Source: Microbacterium sp. MYb45 | GTDB taxonomy: Bacteria > Actinomycetota > Actinomycetes > Actinomycetales > Microbacteriaceae | Assembly: GCF_002979655.1 (NCBI RefSeq) | Contig: NZ_PCPG01000003.1 | Span: forward strand, 186,001-250,000 | Reading direction: 5' to 3' | Length of the DNA stretch: 64,000 nt | Shown: positions 32,951-41,788 of the stretch, piece by piece | How positions within the stretch are numbered: the stretch's first letter is position 1 | How the letters are laid out: each line of letters opens with the position of its first letter | Program-made: the position numbers and the translations under genes | Notes under the pieces: generated by a model | What the model was told of the DNA's origin: nothing | Databases searched by the model: none | The model's input: only the letters and a program-made list of their open reading frames with translations

Positions 32951-33985
32951 CTACGGCGCCGAGCGCGGAGGTGCGGTGGACGAGCGCACGATGAGCTGAG
33001 GATCGGTGGACGGAACCTCGCCGACCGCCTCGTGCCCCTCGATCTGGGCGATGACCCGGAGAGCGGCCGCCCGCCCCATCGCCTCGAACGGCTGGCGGAC
33101 GGTCGTGAGCGCGGGCGAGGCGTACGCCGCCAAGGCGATGTCGTCGACGCTCACCACGGAGACGTCGTCGGGCACGCTGCGGCCGGCCTCGTGTAAAGCG
33201 CGGATCAGACCGAATGCCATCTCGTCGCTGCTGACGAACACCGCGGTGACCTCGGGGATCGCCGCGATCGTGCGGCCGGCGCGGTAGCCGGACTCGGGCG
33301 TCCAGTCGGCGGGGATGACGGGGGGTGGTGCGATGCCGCGATCGCGCAGTGTCTGCTCCCAGGCCTCGCTGCGCTGCTGAGTCTCGGTCCAGTAGTCGTC
33401 GCCCGACACGTGCCAGACGGTCGAGTGTCCGAGGTCGAGGAGATGCTCCACGGCGAGACGGGCGATCGCGCGCTGGTCCACGGCGAGCGGGGCATCCTCG
33501 TCGAGTGAGGTGCGCTCACTGCGGGTGGCGGGGGTGCGCTCGGTGCGGGCCCGCATCGCGGGGCTGTCGAGTTCGACCGGCACGCCGAGGATGATGCCTT
33601 CGGCGCCCTGACGTTCGAGCCGATCGAAGGCCTCCAGGAAGGACTCGGCAGAGGCATGATCGGCGACCGCCGCCGTGGTCACGGTGTATCCGTTCGCCGC
33701 GGCCGCCTGCTGGATGCCGACACCGAGAGCTGCGGACGAGTAGCGGTCGGTCGAGACGACGATCACGCCGAGCACGCGTGTGCGGCCGGAGGCGAGGGAA
33801 GCGGCGGCGGCGTGCACACGGTATCCGAGCTCTTCGACCGCGGCCATCACTCGCCGGGCGGTGTCGGGGCGGACGGTGTCCTGTCCGGACATGACGCGCG
33901 AGACGGTCTGCGTCGAGACGCCGGCCAGCTGGGCGACATCGACCTGGCTGGGCGCGCGGTCGTCTTTGGGGCGGCGTGGTGACAT
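32951..33985 (-). CDS. LacI-family regulator of the glycan locus
   Basis: A 344-residue LacI/GalR repressor. The DNA-binding head is VDVAQLAGVSTQTVSRVMSG, the hinge helix region is AAAASLASGRTRVLGVIV, and the sensor domain extends to the C-terminus (VSVVSVDDIALAAYASPALT, then TVRQP). ATG at 33985 gives MSPRRPKDD. It is divergent from the GH35 gene with 94 bases between starts; an operator-like sequence there recurs before the GH101 and ABC-transporter genes. It is therefore the likely local regulator of the locus, with a galactose- or Gal-GalNAc-derived inducer (inference). Confidence 0.93.
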   Translation of the reverse strand: MSPRRPKDDRAPSQVDVAQLAGVSTQTVSRVMSGQDTVRPDTARRVMAAVEELGYRVHAAAASLASGRTRVLGVIVVSTDRYSSAALGVGIQQAAAANGYTVTTAAVADHASAESFLEAFDRLERQGAEGIILGVPVELDSPAMRARTERTPATRSERTSLDEDAPLAVDQRAIARLAVEHLLDLGHSTVWHVSGDDYWTETQQRSEAWEQTLRDRGIAPPPVIPADWTPESGYRAGRTIAAIPEVTAVFVSSDEMAFGLIRALHEAGRSVPDDVSVVSVDDIALAAYASPALTTVRQPFEAMGRAAALRVIAQIEGHEAVGEVPSTDPQLIVRSSTAPPRSAP

Positions 33986-34048
33986 GTGACCAATGGTAGC
34001 GATCAATCGGCGGAATATCAGGAGGCGGTGGCCGTGGTGATGCGATAA

Positions 34049-34062
34049 TGTGAACGCAAACA
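34049..34062. promoter_or_regulatory. Operator-like site before the GH35 gene
   Basis: TGTGAACGCAAACA, one of four related 14-base sites in the locus (consensus about TGTGAGCGCAAACA). It lies 17 bases before the GH35 start codon and between divergent lacI and GH35. Confidence 0.7.
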
Positions 34063-34079
34063 CTCGTGCTTGGAGCGCT

Positions 34080-35900
34080 ATGCCTGACCTTCTCGCCTCG
34101 GCTCTCGACGGCTCTTCCGCTGCCGTCGACGCCCCGGACGCCGCGTCGCCGATCGACGCGCCCACCCTGACCTGGCGAGACGGGGAGATTCTCCGCGCGG
34201 GCGTCTCGCACCGCATCCTCGCCGGTTCGATCCACTACTTCCGCGTGCATCCGGACCAGTGGGAGGACCGGCTCCGGCGACTGGCGGCGATGGGCGCGAA
34301 CACCGTCGACACGTACGTCGCCTGGAACTTCCACGAGCGTGCAGAGGGCGACATCCGCTTCGACGGCTGGCGGGACATCGAGCGCTTCATCCGCCTCGCG
34401 GGCGAGGTCGGTCTCGACGTGTTCCTGCGGCCCAGCCCATACATCTGTGCGGAGTGGTCCAACGGCGGCATCCCGTTCTGGCTGTCGGGGCGCGTCGCGG
34501 CGTTGCGCACCAGCGACCCCGAGTTCCTCGCCGCGGTCGACGCCTGGTACGACGAGCTCATCCCGCGGCTCGTCCCCCTCCAGGCCTCACAGGGCGGACC
34601 GATCGTCGCCATCCAGGTCGAGAACGAGTACGGGTCCTTCGGTAGCGATGCCGCCTACCTCGCCCACCTGCGTGACGGGCTCCGCCGTCGCGGACTGATC
34701 GAGATGCTCACGACGGCCGACGGCATCACGGGCGACATGATCGAGCACGGCAGCGTGCCGGGAGCGATGGCGACCTTCACCTTCGGCACGGGTGTCGCCA
34801 CGGCCGTGGAGCTGCGACGCGGTGGCGACGCGCTCATGTGCAGCGAGCTGTGGGGCGGATGGTTCGACCACTGGGGCGAGCGGCACCATGTGCGATCCGC
34901 CGCCAGCGCCGGTGGGACCGTCGACGAGCTCCTGGCCGCCGGCGGATCGGTCAGTCTCTACATGGCTCACGGCGGCACGAACTTCGGGCTCTGGAACGGT
35001 GCGAATCACGACCGGGTGCTGCAGCCGACCGTGACGAGCTACGACTCGGATGCGCCGATCGGCGAGGACGGCACTCTCAACGAGAAGTTCCACGCCCTGC
35101 GCGCCCTGTTCGCGCCGTTCCATGCGGGCGAGCTGCCTCCGATTCCCGCGCCGCCGCGTCGACAGGCTGCGGCGTCTGCCGCCCTGCATCCGCGTGCGTC
35201 GCTGCTCGACCTCGTCGCGAGCCTTCCGGCGACCGGGGGCGTCGCGCCGCGACCGCGCACGTTCGAGGAGCTCGGCGCCGAGGACGGTCTCGTCGCCTAC
35301 GAGGCCGAAGTGTCGTACCCCGCCGATGCGACGCTCACGATCGACGGGCTCCACGACCGTGCCGTGGTCTTCCTCGACCGTCGACCGCTCGGGGTCCTCG
35401 AGCGTGACGGCGAGACGACGCTGGCGCTTCCCGGCGTCGGGGGGTCGGGAAGCCTGACGATCGTCGTCGAGAGTCTCGGACGCATCAACTACGGGCCGTA
35501 CACCGGCGAGGGCAAGGGCATCATGCGCGGCGTGATGATCGGTCGCCGCCTGGTCAACGGCTGGACTCATCGCCTCGTCCCGCAGGAGGCTCCGGCCTCT
35601 GTCGCGCAGACGGATGCCGGTGCGTCCGACGGTGTGGCCGTGGCCTCCTTCGACATCGCCGAGCCTCTCGACGCGTGGCTGGCCTTCCCCGGCGGATCGA
35701 AGGGGATGGTCTGGGTGAACGGATTCCTCCTCGGCCGGTATTGGAAGGTGGGTCCGCAGGAGACGCTCTATGCGCCCGCGCCCCTGTGGCGCGTCGGACG
35801 CAACGAGATCGTGGTGCTCGACACCGACGGCCTCGGTGCGACGGTCGAGATCCGCGAGGAGCCCTCCTTCGGCGAGACCGAGGAGTTCATCGGCTCCTGA
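34080..35900 (+). CDS. Cytoplasmic GH35 beta-galactosidase
   Basis: A family 35 beta-galactosidase of 606 residues. The catalytic barrel occupies about residues 28-340. GSIHYFRVHPDQWEDRLRRL is the family's start signature. The acid/base is Glu183 (VENEYG) and the nucleophile Glu256 (CSELWGGWFDHWGE). C-terminal beta-domains follow (about 410-600, with GRYWKVGPQETLYAP). There is no signal peptide, so the substrate must be imported. GH35 enzymes of this size often prefer Gal-beta-1,3-linked disaccharides. Start ATG 34080 is preferred over GTG 34050, because the latter lies within the operator; TTGGAG precedes 34080. Confidence 0.93.
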   Translation: MPDLLASALDGSSAAVDAPDAASPIDAPTLTWRDGEILRAGVSHRILAGSIHYFRVHPDQWEDRLRRLAAMGANTVDTYVAWNFHERAEGDIRFDGWRDIERFIRLAGEVGLDVFLRPSPYICAEWSNGGIPFWLSGRVAALRTSDPEFLAAVDAWYDELIPRLVPLQASQGGPIVAIQVENEYGSFGSDAAYLAHLRDGLRRRGLIEMLTTADGITGDMIEHGSVPGAMATFTFGTGVATAVELRRGGDALMCSELWGGWFDHWGERHHVRSAASAGGTVDELLAAGGSVSLYMAHGGTNFGLWNGANHDRVLQPTVTSYDSDAPIGEDGTLNEKFHALRALFAPFHAGELPPIPAPPRRQAAASAALHPRASLLDLVASLPATGGVAPRPRTFEELGAEDGLVAYEAEVSYPADATLTIDGLHDRAVVFLDRRPLGVLERDGETTLALPGVGGSGSLTIVVESLGRINYGPYTGEGKGIMRGVMIGRRLVNGWTHRLVPQEAPASVAQTDAGASDGVAVASFDIAEPLDAWLAFPGGSKGMVWVNGFLLGRYWKVGPQETLYAPAPLWRVGRNEIVVLDTDGLGATVEIREEPSFGETEEFIGS

Positions 35901-35923
35901 GCCTCGCTCGCGCGCTCGTAGTG

Positions 35924-36007
35924 CCGAGTGCACGGCTTGTTGTCGAGTGCACGGCTTGTTGCCGCGCGTAACCCGTGCGCTCGCGAGCAACCCGTGCACT
36001 CGCGGGT
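35924..36007. repeat. GTGCAC-centred repeat cluster, left of the GH101 gene
   Basis: Two direct units (CGAGTGCACGGCTTGTTG at 35925-35942, and again from 35944) are followed by two inverted ones (GTAACCCGTGCGCTCGCG near 35968 and GCAACCCGTGCACTCGCG near 35987). The whole can fold into a cruciform. Related units appear at 41472-41690. Confidence 0.85.
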
Positions 36008-36055
36008 AAGTCGGGAGTGGGGGCGGGAGTGGGAGCGTGGGTGACTTTCGGCCAA

Positions 36056-36069
36056 TGTTTGCGCTCGCT
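36056..36069. promoter_or_regulatory. Operator-like site, distal, before GH101
   Basis: TGTTTGCGCTCGCT is the complement-oriented form of the locus operator (TGTTTGCGCTCACA) with two changes. It lies 55 bases upstream of the second copy at 36111. Confidence 0.6.
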
Positions 36070-36110
36070 CACGCCTAATGCTTGATTCGGCGGGATTCAC
36101 GCCTCTAGAG

Positions 36111-36124
36111 TGATAGCGCAAACA
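36111..36124. promoter_or_regulatory. Operator-like site, proximal, before GH101
   Basis: TGATAGCGCAAACA matches the locus operator. It would cover an in-frame GTG at 36110, which is one reason for placing the GH101 start further downstream. Two spaced sites (36056 and 36111) could allow looping by a LacI tetramer or cooperative binding. Confidence 0.68.
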
Positions 36125-36205
36125 TCGATGCGAATCGATGGCATCCATCTGCGACGCATCGGGGCGTCTGTTCTCCCGAGTGTCGCTCCGCTCGAGAGGC
36201 AAGAC

Positions 36206-39200
36206 GTGTCGAAACCTTCCCGACCGCCCCGCACCGCCGTTGCCGTCAGCTCGCTGCTGGCGACGGCGCTCGCATTCGGCGGTGTGTTCGCCCAGGCGCC
36301 CTCCGCACAGGCCGCCGACCTCATCCCCGTGCCCAAGTCCGACTATCGCCTGCACGCGGTGTCGAGCGAATCCGATCCGTATCCGGCGCCGCCGTCACTC
36401 GACGGCACCGCGCTCGGCGCGTTCGACGGTGACTTCGGCACGCAGTGGACGTCCCGGTACTCCGTCAACGCGCCGTTCCCGCACTGGATCTCCGTCGACC
36501 TGCAGCGTTCGCTCTCGGTGAAGGCGCTCGACTACTCGGTGAAGCGGGGGCAGAGCGTCGCCGCGAAGACGGTCGAGGTCTACGTGACGGACGATGCCGC
36601 CGTCGCGCTGACCTCGCCGGCGGAGGGCGGGTGGGGGTCTGCCGCCGCAACCGCGACCCTGCACGCCCCGACCGCGAACGACGAGAAGCAGCGCATCGCG
36701 CTCGATGCCGCGAAGGACGGCCGCTACGTGGCCCTGCTCGTGATCGACGCACAGGGAACCACGGGCGGGGGTGCGGGCGAGATCGAGATCCTCTCGGACG
36801 AGGAGCTTCCGCCGATCGTCACCGAACCCGAGAACCCCTCGGCGGGCGAAACGGTCGAGATCACCCGGGGCGGGACGACCGCGACCGTGGCGAAGGCCTT
36901 CCCGCAGATCACCGGCTACCGCGTCGGCAGCGCGACGTTCGGTGGACAGCGCACGTCATCCGAGAAGTGGGCGGTCAACGGCACCGCCTACGCCGCAGTG
37001 ACCACTGCCACCGCGACGGCATCCGGGGTCGACTATGTGTCGGTGCTCGACGGGATCGACGTCACGATCCGCAGCACGATCCGCGTCACCGATGCGGGAA
37101 CGGTCGAGTTCGAGGTCACCGGCGTCGAAGGATCGGCCGCTGTGAACACTCTGGGCCTGCCGGACAACGCCTTCCTCTCCGCCAGCGCGTCGGATGCCGG
37201 ATCGGTCCTCGACCGCACCGTGATCAGCCCCGACAGCACGAAGAAAGCCGACGAGCACATCGCGGTGAACGGCTCGACGCCGACCGGCCAGAAGGGCGCG
37301 GCCTTCGCGTTCCTCGGCAACGGCGCTCTCGTCGGCAGCGTGATCACCAACGCGACCACCCAGGCCTCCGGAGGAACCGCCTCCTGGAACACCCGCCTCA
37401 CCACACGCGTGACCGAGGCGGCAGGGCGCACGGCCGAGGTCGGCTCCAGCGCCTGGCTGATCTACCCGACCACCGCGGTCGACGATCGGGTCACGACGTT
37501 CGCGCTGCCCCGGGTGACCGTGCTCTTCACCGCTGACCGCAACGACGACTCCGCGGTCGACTGGCAGGACGCCGCGATCCGCTACCGCGAGGTCGACACC
37601 CCGCGACTCGGAGCCGACCGCGTCGCCGAACGCGTCGTCAGCCGCATCCCGTTCAACTTCGCCTCCAGCGCGACGAACTACTTCGACCTGGTGCTCGACA
37701 ACACCAAGCGCATCGCGAACCAGACCGACGGCCTCGGCCAGTGGGTGCTCAACAAGGGCTACGGCAGCGAGGGCCACGACTCGGCGAACACCGACTACGG
37801 CGGGAACTACAACGAGCGTGCCGGTGGTCTCTCCGACCTGAACAACCTCGTCGATGAAGGCGCGAAGCTCAACGCCGACATGAGCGTGCACGTGAACGCC
37901 ACCGAGATCTATCCGCAGGCGAACGCCTTCGACTCCGCGATCCTCGACGGCGCCGCTCCCTATAAGCCGGGCTGGAACTGGCTCGACCAGTCGTACTACA
38001 TCAACCAGCAGACCGACCTGGGCACCGGACGGGTGCTCGACCGCTTCCAGCAGCTGCGCGACGAGGTCCCCGGCCTCAGCGGCGTCTACATCGACGTGTA
38101 CTACTCCAACGGCTGGGTTGCCGAAGAGCTCGCAGACGAGCTGAACGGCATGGACCTCGAGGTCGCGACCGAGTGGGGCGACAAGTTCGTCGACAGCACG
38201 GTCTGGTCACACTGGCCGAACGACCTCGCGTACGGCGGCAAGGACAACAAGGGCATCAACTCCACCATGGTGCGCTTCATCCAGAACGGTCAGGCCGACG
38301 TCTGGAACGACGACGCCCTGCTCGGCCAGCAGCGACTGATCGACGCCGAGGGCTGGGTCGGCAACCGCAACTGGGACGGCTTCGTCGACAACATCTGGAA
38401 GCAGAGCCTGCCGACCAAGTTCCTGCAGCACTTCGACCTGCTCACCTACGACGCGGGCGCCGAGGCGACCCTCACGGATGACGTCACGGTGCGCATGGAC
38501 GGAACCACCAGGGTCATCACCATGGACGGTGCCACGGTGCTGCGCGGCGACTCGTACCTGCTGCCATGGCAGTCGCTGGAGTCGAACGAGGATGCCGGCT
38601 CGCCGGTCGATGCCGACAAGATGTACTTCTACTCGGCCTCCGGGGGAGACAAGACGTTCGGGCTCACCGAGGCCTTCCGCGGCAACACCGCCTTCGACGT
38701 GTTCGAGCTCGGCGACCGGGGACGCGTCAAGGTCGGCACCGTCAATGCGACGGGTGGCGAGCTCACTCTCAGCGGCGACAAGGGCACGGCCTACGTCGTG
38801 GTGCCGCAGGGCGGTGCGCAGCGGGCGGCCGTCGAGTATCACGATGCCGGCCTCGACGACCCGGGGTTCAACTCCGGTTCGCTCGACGTCTGGAACCCTC
38901 AGGGTGATGTGACGATCGAGCGCACCGACCTCGGCAACGCGAAGAACGAGTCCCGTGGCGACAACATCGCCGTGCTCGGAGCATCCGCATCGTCGATCTC
39001 GCAGACCGTGACCGGGCTCACCCCCGGACAGCGGTACGCGTTCTCCGCGCAGGTGCAGATCGACCCGACCGCGACCCGTGACGTGAGCGTCTCGGTCGAC
39101 ACGGGATCCGGTGCGGTGACCCGCTCCTGGAGCCTCTCGCCCACCTACAACTACATGCGCGCGGATTCCAAGGCAGGCCAGTACTATCAGCGCGGCTCGA

Positions 39201-41389
39201 CGTCGTTCCTGGCTCCGGCATCCGGTGAGGTCACGGTCTCGATCGGTGCCGTCGCGGGTGACGCGAAGGTTCGCATCGACAACGCCCGCGTCTCGGCCGA
39301 CACCACGGCGCCGTTCGCGGCCGGCACGGTGTACTCGAACGACTTCGAGGGCAACGAAGCCGGATGGGGCCCGTTCGTGAAGGGCGATGCCAACGGCATC
39401 GACGATCCGCGCACGAGCATCTCCCGCCGCCATGACCCGTATGCGAGCAGCGACTGGCGCAACACCGCCAAGCCGTTCGACGCGGGGCCCCTCGCCGGGC
39501 TCGCGGTGGACACGACGCTCACCGGCGACCACTCGCTCATGTCGCACTCCGAGAACAACGGGGTCGTCTACCGCACCGACCCGACCCTCGTGCCGCTGCA
39601 GGCGGGGCACTCCTACCGCATCGGCTTCGACTACCAGGTCGGCGCGAGCGGGGCGTACCGCTGGCTCACCGGAACGGATGCCGTGGCCGGGGGCAAGATC
39701 ACCTCGACCACGCTCAGCCGCACCGGGATCACGCAGGCGCTGGAGACGGCCGAGTTCTCGCAGGACGTGATCGTCGGATGCGGCGACTACACCTGGGTGG
39801 GACTCGAGCGCGTCGGCGGACCGGACGTGGACTTCGTGCTCGACGACTTCACGGTCACCGACCTCGGCCCCACGACCGGCGGCACTCCCTGCGCGACCGT
39901 GTCCGGCGAAGCCGGCGTCCTGAGCCCCGGTGCCCAGACCGCGTTCACCACCACCTTCACCAACAGCGAGCCCATCGCGGTCGAGAACATCGGCGTGCAG
40001 CTCGAGGTGCCGGAGGGCTACGTGGTCGAGGTCGCCGATGACTCGACGAACCTGTTCGACGAGGTCGCAGCCGGCGACAGCGTGCAGACCACCTGGCTCG
40101 TGACCGCGCCGGCGGATGCTGCCGGTTCGGCCGTCGGCATCGGGATCGCCGCGACGTACCTCGCGGACTGCGATGTGCGCACGGTCAGCACGACCCAGGA
40201 GGTGTCGGTGTCCTCGCGGGCCCGTATCCCCAACGCGCAGATCACCGCGTCGGCGAACTCCGAGGAGACATCCGGGGAAGACGGCGCGGCCGCGAACATG
40301 CTCGACGGCGACGCCGGCTCGTTCTGGCACAGCCGGTGGAGTTCGGCCGCGACGTCGTACCCGCACGTGCTGACGTTCGACCTCGGTGACGCGGAGCTGG
40401 TCGACGGCATCTCGTACCTGCGCCGTGGGGCCAACCAGAACGGTCCGATCAAGGGCTACGAGGTCGCGGTGTCGACCGACGGCCAGGCGTACACTCCGGT
40501 CGCGACCGGGGAGTGGAAGAACGTCGCCGAGTGGCAGGACGTGGACTTCGCGGAGACCACGGCCCGCTACATCCGCGTCACCGCCACCTCGTCGATCTCG
40601 GGCACGCAGTTCGCCGCCGTCGCCGAGATGGCCGTGTACGGCACCTCGGCCGCGCAGGAGGGGCACACCCCCGAGACGCGGCCGACGGACGATCTGAGCG
40701 AGTGCAACCCGGTGACGGATCCGAAGCTCGGACTCGACGCCGACTCGGTGCGGGCCGGCGAGACGGTCGGCATGGCACTCACGGGCTTCGCGCCGCGGTC
40801 GACGGTCTCGGTCTGGCTCGATGACGTGAAGCTGACGGATGCCGAGGTCGATGCGGAGGGCGCCTTGACGACCCGACTGCTGATTCCGGCCGATGCCGCG
40901 GTGGGGAAGCACCGGGTGATCGTGCAGGATGCGGCCGGCGCGGAACTCGCGAGCGCTGCGCTGAAGGTCAAGAAGGCCAAGCCGGGGAAGGATGCGCGCA
41001 TCACGGCATCCATCGGCTCGGTCGCGGCCGGAGCGAGCGTGACCGTGCAGCTGACCGGCTTCGACCCCGACGCGCTCGTCCAGCTCTGGCTGCACTCCGA
41101 GCCGGTGCGCATCGGCGAGGTGACGACGTCGGCTGCGGGCGACGCCGTGGCCACGGTGACGATTCCCGCGGCGACACCGGCGGGGGCGCACGCTCTCGTC
41201 GCGACCGATGCCCAGGGCGTCGAGCTGGCGCGGGCGGACCTCGCGGTCACGGCCGGTGCGGCCGGCAGTGGGGGAAACCTCGCGACGACCGGCGCCGACG
41301 GAGCCCTCTGGGCCGGGGCGGCTGCGGTCGGTCTGGCCGCGATCGCTCTCGGCCTGGTCCTCTGGCTGCGGAGGCGCCGCCTGAGCTGA
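36206..41389 (+). CDS. Cell-wall-anchored GH101 endo-alpha-N-acetylgalactosaminidase
   Basis: A giant (1727-residue) surface enzyme that should release the core-1 disaccharide Gal-beta-1,3-GalNAc from Ser/Thr of mucin-type glycoproteins. After a signal peptide (AVAVSSLLATALAFGG to AQA) come an F5/8-type lectin-like domain (about 40-200), a beta-domain, the GH101 barrel (about 470-800), further sugar-binding beta-domains, a NEW3-like domain, a second F5/8-type domain (about 1340-1490) and two Ig-like repeats. By comparison with known GH101 enzymes the nucleophile is Asp630 (VYIDVYYSNGW) and the acid/base Glu656 (VATEWGD); DLAYGGKDNKGINSTMVRFI is also family-specific. The end has LATTG (1692-1696), a membrane helix and RRRR. 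The start GTG at 36206 has GAGAGG upstream. Confidence 0.93.
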   Translation: MSKPSRPPRTAVAVSSLLATALAFGGVFAQAPSAQAADLIPVPKSDYRLHAVSSESDPYPAPPSLDGTALGAFDGDFGTQWTSRYSVNAPFPHWISVDLQRSLSVKALDYSVKRGQSVAAKTVEVYVTDDAAVALTSPAEGGWGSAAATATLHAPTANDEKQRIALDAAKDGRYVALLVIDAQGTTGGGAGEIEILSDEELPPIVTEPENPSAGETVEITRGGTTATVAKAFPQITGYRVGSATFGGQRTSSEKWAVNGTAYAAVTTATATASGVDYVSVLDGIDVTIRSTIRVTDAGTVEFEVTGVEGSAAVNTLGLPDNAFLSASASDAGSVLDRTVISPDSTKKADEHIAVNGSTPTGQKGAAFAFLGNGALVGSVITNATTQASGGTASWNTRLTTRVTEAAGRTAEVGSSAWLIYPTTAVDDRVTTFALPRVTVLFTADRNDDSAVDWQDAAIRYREVDTPRLGADRVAERVVSRIPFNFASSATNYFDLVLDNTKRIANQTDGLGQWVLNKGYGSEGHDSANTDYGGNYNERAGGLSDLNNLVDEGAKLNADMSVHVNATEIYPQANAFDSAILDGAAPYKPGWNWLDQSYYINQQTDLGTGRVLDRFQQLRDEVPGLSGVYIDVYYSNGWVAEELADELNGMDLEVATEWGDKFVDSTVWSHWPNDLAYGGKDNKGINSTMVRFIQNGQADVWNDDALLGQQRLIDAEGWVGNRNWDGFVDNIWKQSLPTKFLQHFDLLTYDAGAEATLTDDVTVRMDGTTRVITMDGATVLRGDSYLLPWQSLESNEDAGSPVDADKMYFYSASGGDKTFGLTEAFRGNTAFDVFELGDRGRVKVGTVNATGGELTLSGDKGTAYVVVPQGGAQRAAVEYHDAGLDDPGFNSGSLDVWNPQGDVTIERTDLGNAKNESRGDNIAVLGASASSISQTVTGLTPGQRYAFSAQVQIDPTATRDVSVSVDTGSGAVTRSWSLSPTYNYMRADSKAGQYYQRGSTSFLAPASGEVTVSIGAVAGDAKVRIDNARVSADTTAPFAAGTVYSNDFEGNEAGWGPFVKGDANGIDDPRTSISRRHDPYASSDWRNTAKPFDAGPLAGLAVDTTLTGDHSLMSHSENNGVVYRTDPTLVPLQAGHSYRIGFDYQVGASGAYRWLTGTDAVAGGKITSTTLSRTGITQALETAEFSQDVIVGCGDYTWVGLERVGGPDVDFVLDDFTVTDLGPTTGGTPCATVSGEAGVLSPGAQTAFTTTFTNSEPIAVENIGVQLEVPEGYVVEVADDSTNLFDEVAAGDSVQTTWLVTAPADAAGSAVGIGIAATYLADCDVRTVSTTQEVSVSSRARIPNAQITASANSEETSGEDGAAANMLDGDAGSFWHSRWSSAATSYPHVLTFDLGDAELVDGISYLRRGANQNGPIKGYEVAVSTDGQAYTPVATGEWKNVAEWQDVDFAETTARYIRVTATSSISGTQFAAVAEMAVYGTSAAQEGHTPETRPTDDLSECNPVTDPKLGLDADSVRAGETVGMALTGFAPRSTVSVWLDDVKLTDAEVDAEGALTTRLLIPADAAVGKHRVIVQDAAGAELASAALKVKKAKPGKDARITASIGSVAAGASVTVQLTGFDPDALVQLWLHSEPVRIGEVTTSAAGDAVATVTIPAATPAGAHALVATDAQGVELARADLAVTAGAAGSGGNLATTGADGALWAGAAAVGLAAIALGLVLWLRRRRLS

Positions 41390-41399
41390 CCTCGCTGAC

Positions 41400-41438
41400 G
41401 CACGACGGCCCGGAGGAGTCTCCTCCGGGCCGTCGTGC
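41400..41438 (+). terminator. Strong terminator hairpin after GH101
   Basis: An 18-base perfect stem (41400-41417 with 41421-41438) and a 3-base loop, starting 11 bases after the stop codon. Confidence 0.85.
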
Positions 41439-41471
41439 TGTGCTCCTGCGCCGCACCCGCGCCCTGTGCCG

Positions 41472-41690
41472 CTCGAGTGCACGGCGTGCGCTCGAGCGCA
41501 CGGGGTAGACGCGCGAAGATCCCGTGCACTCGCGAACCGCCCGTGCACTCGCGAACCGCCCCTGCACCCGCACCCGCGACGCCAGAGACACCGCACCGCG
41601 GGTCATCTCGCCGAGTGCACGGCTTGCCCTCGAGTGCACGGCCTAGGCGCGTGAGCAGCCCGCGCGCTCGGCAGCAACCCGTGCACTCGC
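41472..41690. repeat. GTGCAC-centred repeat cluster, right of the GH101 gene
   Basis: About nine variants of one unit: direct CTCGAGTGCACGGCGTG (41472), CTCGAGCGCACGGGGTAG (41491), CGAGTGCACGGCTTGC (41612) and CTCGAGTGCACGGCCTAGG (41629); inverted CCCGTGCACTCGCG (near 41521, 41541 and 41677) and two degenerate copies (near 41558 and 41654). The 400-base gap between GH101 and the transporter operon holds these units, two terminators and no gene. Confidence 0.85.
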
Positions 41691-41717
41691 GAGGCTTCCG
41701 CGGGTGCACACGCAGAA

Positions 41718-41750
41718 GTCCGCCCTCAGCAGGGGGGGCTGAGGGCGGAC
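41718..41750 (-). terminator. Terminator of the sugar ABC-transporter operon
   Basis: GTCCGCCCTCAGC (41718-41730) pairs perfectly with GCTGAGGGCGGAC (41738-41750) around a 7-base loop. It lies 39 bases beyond the stop codon of the last minus-strand gene. Confidence 0.8.
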
Positions 41751-41788
41751 GGGAGGCGGGAAGGAGAGCGAACGAGAGAGGGGGCGGA

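Noticed and set aside
32806-32994. A 62-codon plus-strand frame starting MLLALGRFVVALG
   Set aside because: It lies in the promoter gap, overlaps the 3' end of the LacI gene, has no ribosome binding site and no recognisable feature.
36110-36205. An earlier GTG start (36110) for the GH101 gene
   Set aside because: It overlaps the operator-like site at 36111 and would put 32 extra residues before an otherwise ideal signal peptide; GTG 36206 has a GAGAGG site upstream.
38207-41596. A 1129-codon minus-strand open frame opposite the GH101 gene
   Set aside because: Composition is that of a shadow frame and the GH101 protein on the other strand is clearly real.
41472-41690. GTGCAC repeat cluster considered as a CRISPR array
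   Set aside because: Units are short, in both orientations and irregularly spaced, with no cas genes nearby.
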